The position numbers and the translations under genes are program-made. This document shows positions 1-4,554 of a stretch of 10,388 nucleotides of DNA, one piece after another (positions within the stretch are counted from its first letter, which is position 1; every line of letters starts with the position of its first letter). The DNA is from JBFHRB01 sp041591915 (GTDB taxonomy: Bacteria > Actinomycetota > Nitriliruptoria > Nitriliruptorales > Nitriliruptoraceae), in the NCBI GenBank assembly GCA_041591915.1, contig JBFHRB010000112.1:1-10388 (forward strand), written 5' to 3'. The notes beneath the pieces were generated by a model. The model saw nothing but the letters and a program-made list of their open reading frames with translations, had not been told where the DNA came from and made no database searches.

Positions 1-280
1 CCTGGTCGAGGCGATGCGTGCCGGCGTCCCGGTCGTCGCGACCACGGCGGGAGACACGGCACGGGTGCTGCGTGACCGCCACGACGCCATGCTCGTCCCG
101 GTCGGGGACGACCGCGCAGTGGCGGAGGCGATCGTGGCGGTCCTCTCCGACGCGACACTGGCCGAACGGCTCGGAGCCACGGCGACGAACACCCTCGCCG
201 AGAACGGCTTCGACCCCGCCGCGGTCCGCTCCCGGACGCTCGACCTGTACCGCGAGCTCGCCGGGGCGCCGGCCGGATGA
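1..280 (+). CDS. Glycosyltransferase family 4-like, C-terminal end (5' truncated by window)
   Basis: The reading frame is open from the left edge (codons start at base 2) and ends at TGA 278-280, so only about the last 92 residues are seen. They begin LVEAMRAGVPVVATTAGDTA, the classic C-terminal GT-B signature of family 4 (GT4) glycosyltransferases. In that signature a glutamate contacts the nucleotide sugar, followed by a small-residue AGVPVVA turn and a Gly-Asp. The remainder (a HDAMLVPVGDD strand-turn, then helices with AVAEAIVAVLSD and LAERLGATA) matches the usual end of the second Rossmann fold. Such enzymes are cytosolic or peripheral and transfer a sugar from an NDP-sugar to a lipid or glycan acceptor; the substrate cannot be read from this fragment. 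The stop overlaps the next gene's start (ATGA, 277-280), so the two are probably co-transcribed and translationally coupled. Confidence 0.85.
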   Translation, partial: LVEAMRAGVPVVATTAGDTARVLRDRHDAMLVPVGDDRAVAEAIVAVLSDATLAERLGATATNTLAENGFDPAAVRSRTLDLYRELAGAPAG

Positions 281-1959
281 ACGGCGTCGTGATCCGGCCC
301 CTGCCGTTCCAGCAGCGCCTGCGTGCCACGCCCGCCGCGGTGTGGCTGCTGTGTGCGGCCTTCTACGCACTGGCCGCGTTCTACGCACTGGCCGTACCGC
401 CGTTGCACGCCCCCGACGAGCACGCCCACGTCGACGTCATCCGGTCGGACCTGGGGCACGTCGGCCTCACGCCCTACCTCGGCCGCGAGTTCTCCCAGCG
501 GACGTTCGAGGCCCTGCCACGCGCGCGGCTGGACGTCGTCGACTGGCGCGTTCTCCCCGTCATCCCGTGGCAGGAGTTCGCCGGGAACGAGGCCCCGCCC
601 CGGGAGGAGCGGCCGTCGTGGGACGGACTGGCCGGCGACGTCCCGACCGGCCAGATCAACAGCTCGCAGGCGCATCCGCCGCTGTACTTCGCGGTCATCG
701 ACGGCATCGACGCCGTGCTGACGTCCGTCGTCCCCGGGACGGGGACCTGGGACGCGCATGTCGTGCGGTTGCGCCTGATCAGCGCTGCCCTCGTTGCCTG
801 GGTGCCGTGGTTCGCCTTCTGGATCGGGGTCGACGTGACCGGGCGGCGTCGGCTCGGGCTCGCCGCGGCCATCGCCACGCTCGCCGTGCCGCAGCTCAGC
901 CACATCGCCGGCGCAGTCAACAACGACGACCTGCTGACGCTGCAGGGCGCTGCGCTGACGCTGGTTCTCGTGCACCTCGCCGGGCGGCCGACCACCTGGC
1001 GGGCCGCGGCACTGGCCGGTGCCCTCGCCGGTACGGCGTCCATCACGAAGGTGTTCGGGATGGCGGCGCCGGTCTGGATCGGGGTGGCGCTCCTGCTCGC
1101 GGTGGCGCGCGGGCACCACGGCCTCCGCGCTGGCGTCGCTCGACTCGGCATCGCGGCCGCGGCGACGCTCGCGACGGGCGGGCTCGTGCCCGCGATCCTG
1201 CTGCTGCGGGAGGGGACCCCGGCTCCGCGCCTCTTCGCCTACCCACCCACCGAGCAGGCCGTCTCGTTCGCGACCTGGGTGCCGGAGGTCATCGACCGGA
1301 TGGCGACGACGTGGTGGGGCCACTTCGGCGTCGAGCTCTTCGCCATCCCCACGTGGAGCGTCGTCGCGGCGACGGGCGTCACGCTCGCCGGTATCGCGGC
1401 GTCGTTCGCTCGTCGGCGGGTGTCGCCCGGCACGGGGTGGCTGCTGCTGTCACCGACGCTGACGACGCTCGCGGCCGTGCTCTACGCGGCGTGGGACGGC
1501 TACCTGCGTTCCGGCCTCCCCGTCGGACTGCACGGCCGCTACCTCGCCATCGGACTGACGGGCCTCGCCGTGCTGTGGACGGCCGGCCTCGCGCCCCGCC
1601 ACGCGGTCCACGCCAGCCTGGCGCTGGCCGCCGTGATGCAGTTCCTGGGCATCCACACGGTGCTGCGGTCGTTCTACGCCGGCTCCTTCCCCGTCGGCGA
1701 GATCGCGTCCCTGCTGGCGTGGGCACCCTGGCGCGCGCGACTCGTCGTCCCGGCCGGCCTCGTCGGAGCGACCGTGCTGCTCCTCGCCGCCGCGGCGTCG
1801 CTACGACTCTCGCGGAGCGGGGTCGACCTCCCGGTCGGCACCCGACCTGACGACCCGGACGGCACCGGCGAACGCGAGCTCGGCGACGAGCTCCGCGAGG
1901 CGCGTCGCGGCCACGACGACGAGCGCGGGGCCGCCACCGATCGCCGGGGCCAGCAGTAG
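277..1959 (+). CDS. DUF2142/GT-C-like polytopic membrane protein, copy 1
   Basis: This is a 560-residue multi-spanning membrane protein. A first membrane helix (about 20-42) is followed by PPLHAPDEHAH (41-51). An acidic D-E pair after helix 1 is typical of GT-C glycosyltransferases and of DUF2142 proteins. A long loop (about 50-160), probably extracytoplasmic, carries HPPL (133-136). Then come many helices with VPQLSH (204-209), AVNNDDLL (213-220), ITKVFG (256-261), TTWWGHFG (344-351), AWDGYLRSG (405-413) and HGRYL (419-423). HGRYL and the NND motif are shared with the paralogue at 2935-4554. Family knowledge suggests a polyprenyl-phosphate-sugar-dependent transferase acting on the outer face, but DUF2142 activity is essentially uncharacterised. 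The ATG at 277 overlaps the upstream glycosyltransferase stop. Residues 509-560 are a charged tail with no membrane helix, encoded opposite the conserved end of the convergent gene, so the functional part probably ends near residue 508. Confidence 0.85.
   Translation: MNGVVIRPLPFQQRLRATPAAVWLLCAAFYALAAFYALAVPPLHAPDEHAHVDVIRSDLGHVGLTPYLGREFSQRTFEALPRARLDVVDWRVLPVIPWQEFAGNEAPPREERPSWDGLAGDVPTGQINSSQAHPPLYFAVIDGIDAVLTSVVPGTGTWDAHVVRLRLISAALVAWVPWFAFWIGVDVTGRRRLGLAAAIATLAVPQLSHIAGAVNNDDLLTLQGAALTLVLVHLAGRPTTWRAAALAGALAGTASITKVFGMAAPVWIGVALLLAVARGHHGLRAGVARLGIAAAATLATGGLVPAILLLREGTPAPRLFAYPPTEQAVSFATWVPEVIDRMATTWWGHFGVELFAIPTWSVVAATGVTLAGIAASFARRRVSPGTGWLLLSPTLTTLAAVLYAAWDGYLRSGLPVGLHGRYLAIGLTGLAVLWTAGLAPRHAVHASLALAAVMQFLGIHTVLRSFYAGSFPVGEIASLLAWAPWRARLVVPAGLVGATVLLLAAAASLRLSRSGVDLPVGTRPDDPDGTGERELGDELREARRGHDDERGAATDRRGQQ
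361..396 (+). repeat. 18-bp tandem repeat in the first membrane helix
   Basis: Two adjacent 18-bp units, 361-378 and 379-396, are identical over their first 16 bases and differ only in the last two (CG versus TA). They encode FYALAA followed by FYALAV inside transmembrane helix 1 of the first DUF2142-type protein. The helix is nevertheless the same length as in the paralogue, counting from the shared WLL to VPPL. Confidence 0.8.
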
Positions 1960-2790
1960 CGCCGTCGCCCCCTCGCGAGGGCCGATCCCCGCGGGGACGA
2001 GCACCGCGAGGTTGCCGACCACCTGTCCGAGCGCGAAGGCCCCGACCGCGCGCAGCCCCATCTCGGAGAGGTCACCGCCGGCGGCCACCACGAACGCGAG
2101 GTAGGCGCCGACCCGCAGGGCGGCGTTGGCCAGGTAGAGCACCGCGAGGCGCGCCCCGGCCGAGGGCTCGATGTCGAGGTCGGTCGCGATGGGGCCACTC
2201 AGCAGCCGTCGCACGAGCGGCAGCCGGGCACTCGCCTGGATCCACCTCAGGACCGTCGCCGGTGACACGACGGACGTCAGGATCACGGCGAGGGGTACGA
2301 GTCCGAGCAGCGCGAGCCAGCTGTAGCCCGGGGCGGCATCCTCCCACCCCGGGAGCGTGAACAGCAGGAGCATCGGGCCGATGCTCACCGCCCACGCGAG
2401 CTCGATGGCCGCCGTCGTGCCCGCCACGATGGGCGTGATCCCGTAGCGGCGGGCCATCGCCGCGCGAGCACCGACGGGCGCCGGAGCGAACGCGAGTCGC
2501 GTCAGCTGCGAGGCGGACCAGATCCGGGCGGCAGCCCCGAAGCCCAGCGGGGTCCCCGTCAGCCCGACGGCGTAGCGCCACGCCGCCACCATCAGGACGT
2601 TGCCGCCGACGTTCGCCACCAGCGCGAGCGCGACCGGCACGACCCCGGGCAGGCCCCCGCCCGCCGCGACGTCCTCCCATCGCCCCCGGAGCGCGACGAC
2701 CGCGAGCGCCAGGATGGCGAGCCCGACGACCCAGCCGAGCAGCCGGCCCACGGCCGAGCGGCGCGTTGGCTCCGGGGCGGGCGCGGACAT
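1801..2790 (-). CDS. Flippase-like LPG_synthase_TM (UPF0104-type) membrane protein
   Basis: This is a 329-residue integral membrane protein with about eight helices. It opens with a short proline-rich cytosolic N-terminus and a helix at about 18-35, continues with SQLTRLAFAPAPVGARA (94-110), and has the family signature VPAGIGPREG (265-274) before two final helices ending near 313. That Pro-Gly-Gly-x-Arg-Glu-Gly loop marks the transmembrane domain shared by lysylphosphatidylglycerol synthases (MprF), archaeal AglD and many standalone flippase-like proteins. No synthetase or glycosyltransferase domain is attached, so substrate and direction are unknown; lipid or lipid-linked sugar movement is an inference from context. 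I chose ATG 2788-2790 because the frame upstream of it codes for non-membrane sequence antisense to the neighbour. No clear Shine-Dalgarno precedes it. The gene is divergent from copy 2 of DUF2142 and overlaps copy 1 tail-to-tail. Confidence 0.85.
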   Translation of the reverse strand: MSAPAPEPTRRSAVGRLLGWVVGLAILALAVVALRGRWEDVAAGGGLPGVVPVALALVANVGGNVLMVAAWRYAVGLTGTPLGFGAAARIWSASQLTRLAFAPAPVGARAAMARRYGITPIVAGTTAAIELAWAVSIGPMLLLFTLPGWEDAAPGYSWLALLGLVPLAVILTSVVSPATVLRWIQASARLPLVRRLLSGPIATDLDIEPSAGARLAVLYLANAALRVGAYLAFVVAAGGDLSEMGLRAVGAFALGQVVGNLAVLVPAGIGPREGATALLLAPAIGGGPALVVVAATRLAELVAELAFAGAVRVVRSGADREVDPAPRES

Positions 2791-2795
2791 CGGCA

Positions 2796-2890
2796 GCGGC
2801 ACCGTTTCGACGTTCGGCCGTCGTCGCGGCCGGCACGGGGTGGCGTCCGGCACCTGGTGGCGCCGGGCGGCGGCACCGTACCAACGGTGC
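2796..2890. promoter_or_regulatory. Repeated GCACCGT half-sites, including a perfect inverted repeat, in the divergent spacer
   Basis: The 144-bp divergent spacer contains GCACCGT at 2799-2805 and again at 2873-2879. The second copy is followed after four bases by its exact reverse complement, ACGGTGC, at 2884-2890. The first two copies share a 10-base identity, GCGGCACCGT (2796-2805 and 2870-2879). The arrangement looks like an operator for a dimeric regulator acting on one or both divergent genes. It could equally be a small hairpin or a chance result of GC-rich composition. Confidence 0.35.
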
Positions 2891-2894
2891 TCCC

Positions 2895-2925
2895 TAGGCT
2901 CGGCGGACCACCAGCACGACAGGAG
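2895..2925 (+). promoter_or_regulatory. Candidate -10 element and ribosome-binding site for DUF2142 copy 2
   Basis: TAGGCT (2895-2900) fits the loose actinobacterial -10 pattern TAnnnT and sits just downstream of the inverted repeat; no convincing -35 hexamer is visible. AGGAG (2921-2925) is a good Shine-Dalgarno sequence nine bases before ATG 2935. It decides the start of this gene over the upstream in-frame ATG at 2857. The ribosome-binding site is well supported; the promoter part is tentative. Confidence 0.5.
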
Positions 2926-2934
2926 CCTCGCTGG

Positions 2935-4554
2935 ATGGGCGCACTCGACGGCATGCGCGAGGTCCCGCGGGCCATCTGGTTGCTCGTGGTCGCCCAGCTG
3001 TGCCTCGGCGTTGCGTACGCGACGCTCGTACCCCCGCTCCACGCGCCGGACGAGCACGTGCACCTCGACCTCGTGCGCCATCTGGCCACGGGGGCCGCCT
3101 ACCCCGAGCACGACGAGCTGCACCTCGATGCCGGCGTCGAGGCCGCCGTCGAGGAGGCCGGGCTCTACTTCATCGACTTCCGGGTCGGGCCCGTGAGCCC
3201 GTGGGACGGCCTGGCGTCCGACGACCTCCCGCCGAGGGGGGCGCGACCGACGTTCTCACAGCTCGACGACCGCGGCCGCATCGGGGGCCTGAACTGGATG
3301 CCGACCCATCCTCCCCTGGCCTACCTCGTCGATGCCGGGGCGGTCCGCGCGCTCGACGGCCTCGGCGCCGATCCCGCAGCATGGTCGTGGTCGACCTGGG
3401 TCGTGGTCGTGCGGCTCGTCCAGGCGCTGCTGCTGGTCCCACTCCCGCTGCTCGTCTGGGCGACCGCCCGCCGCCTCCTCGTGTCCCCGCGCGCGGCCGT
3501 CGCCGCCGCCGCGCTCTGCCTCGCCGTACCGCAGCTGACCCACCTCGGTGCGGCCGTGAACAACGACGGGCTGCTCGTGCTGCTCAGCGCCGTCACGTTG
3601 CACCTCCTCGTGCGACTGGCCGAACCCACCGCGTCGTGGCGACTCGGCGGCCTCGCGGGCGTCGTCGCCGGAGCTGCCGTGCTGACCAAGCCGTTCGCCT
3701 ACGCCGCGCCGGCGTGGATCGCGCTGGCTGTCTTCGCCGGGTGGCTCGGACACCGGGACCTCCGACGCTCCGTCACCCAGCTCGTTGCAGCCGCGGTGGC
3801 CCTGCTCGCGGCCGGCGGGTGGTGGCCACTTCGCGAGCTCCTGCGGCACGGCGAGGTCGTCCCGACGCCCTTCGGGTACGCCGAGGCAGCCGAGCCCGTT
3901 GTCCGTCCCCTGTGGTGGCTGGGGTACGTGCTGTCCCGCGGTATGCGGACGTTCTGGGGCTTCTTCGGTGCCGAGGAGCACACGCTGCCCTGGAGCGTTC
4001 ACGTGGTCGCGACGGTCGTGGCGGTCGCCCTCCTGGTGATCGGCCTGCAGGGCCGCCGGGCCTGGCACGCGGATGCTCGCCGTGTCCGGCTGGCCATCCT
4101 GCTGGCACCAGCGGTGACGACGTTGGCGGGCGTGCTGTTCGGCGCCTGGCAGGGCTACGCCCGCACCGGGGTGACCAGCGGGATCCATGGTCGCTACCTG
4201 TTCCTGGCCCTCCCGGGGCTCGCGATCATCGTCGCCGCCGGGCTCGAAGAGGTCGCTGGCCGCTACCAGCTCGGCCCGAGCCTCGTCTCGGCGGCCGCCG
4301 GGTTGGCCGCACTGGCCATGCAGGCTTCGGGACTTCGGACGGTGACCATCGGCTTCTGGGAGGGCGGCTGGGTGGATGGGTTGCAGGCAGCCAGCGCCTG
4401 GAGCCCGTGGGCCCTCCTGCCTGCGCTTGGCCAGTTCGGGGCGCTGCTCGCGTTGCTGCTCGCGGTGGCGACGACGCCCACTCGCCCCGCGGGGCCAGGG
4501 CACGGAGAACCGGTCAGCCGGCCGCTTGCTGACCGGCTTCGAGTGAGGCCTTGA
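2935..4554 (+). CDS. DUF2142/GT-C-like polytopic membrane protein, copy 2
   Basis: This 539-residue membrane protein is paralogous to the product of 277-1959. The shared landmarks run in the same order: VPPLHAPDEHVHLD (32-45) after helix 1, THPPL (124-128) in the first large loop, VPQLTH (198-203), AVNNDGLL (207-214), LTKPFAYAAPAWI (250-262), TFWGFFGAE (339-347), LTTLAGV-like VTTLAGVLFGAWQGYARTG (394-412) and HGRYL (418-422). About ten or more hydrophobic segments follow the acidic D39-E40 pair, as expected for a GT-C fold with its active site on the outer face. Acceptor and donor are unknown. The start at ATG 2935 is chosen for its AGGAG nine bases upstream. It is divergent from the flippase-like gene and ends 41 bases inside the convergent SpoIID gene, which supplies its polar C-terminal residues. 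Being alone on its strand, it probably has its own promoter. Confidence 0.88.
   Translation: MGALDGMREVPRAIWLLVVAQLCLGVAYATLVPPLHAPDEHVHLDLVRHLATGAAYPEHDELHLDAGVEAAVEEAGLYFIDFRVGPVSPWDGLASDDLPPRGARPTFSQLDDRGRIGGLNWMPTHPPLAYLVDAGAVRALDGLGADPAAWSWSTWVVVVRLVQALLLVPLPLLVWATARRLLVSPRAAVAAAALCLAVPQLTHLGAAVNNDGLLVLLSAVTLHLLVRLAEPTASWRLGGLAGVVAGAAVLTKPFAYAAPAWIALAVFAGWLGHRDLRRSVTQLVAAAVALLAAGGWWPLRELLRHGEVVPTPFGYAEAAEPVVRPLWWLGYVLSRGMRTFWGFFGAEEHTLPWSVHVVATVVAVALLVIGLQGRRAWHADARRVRLAILLAPAVTTLAGVLFGAWQGYARTGVTSGIHGRYLFLALPGLAIIVAAGLEEVAGRYQLGPSLVSAAAGLAALAMQASGLRTVTIGFWEGGWVDGLQAASAWSPWALLPALGQFGALLALLLAVATTPTRPAGPGHGEPVSRPLADRLRVRP
4510..4536. terminator. Bidirectional stem-loop at convergent gene ends
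   Basis: A perfect 9-bp inverted repeat, CCGGTCAGC (4510-4518) and GCTGACCGG (4528-4536), encloses a 9-base loop. It lies where the DUF2142 copy 2 gene and the SpoIID gene run into each other, and it contains the SpoIID stop codon (4514-4516). There is no U-tract on either strand, but U-less hairpins at convergent ends are common in GC-rich actinobacteria. A shared transcription terminator is the simplest reading. Confidence 0.5.

Noticed and set aside
18..1850. 610-codon open frame on the plus strand
   Set aside because: Its product is an arginine/proline/alanine-rich low-complexity sequence with no domain. It is a shifted frame of the GC-rich DUF2142 and glycosyltransferase genes.
2791..3123. 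N-terminal extension of the flippase-like frame to 3123
   Set aside because: It would run antisense through the ribosome-binding site and N-terminus of DUF2142 copy 2 and adds a non-membrane segment foreign to the family.
3256..4503. 415-codon antisense open frame inside DUF2142 copy 2
   Set aside because: The composition (G, E, R and Q rich) is that expected opposite a hydrophobic gene with GC-rich third positions; there is no ribosome-binding site and no motif.
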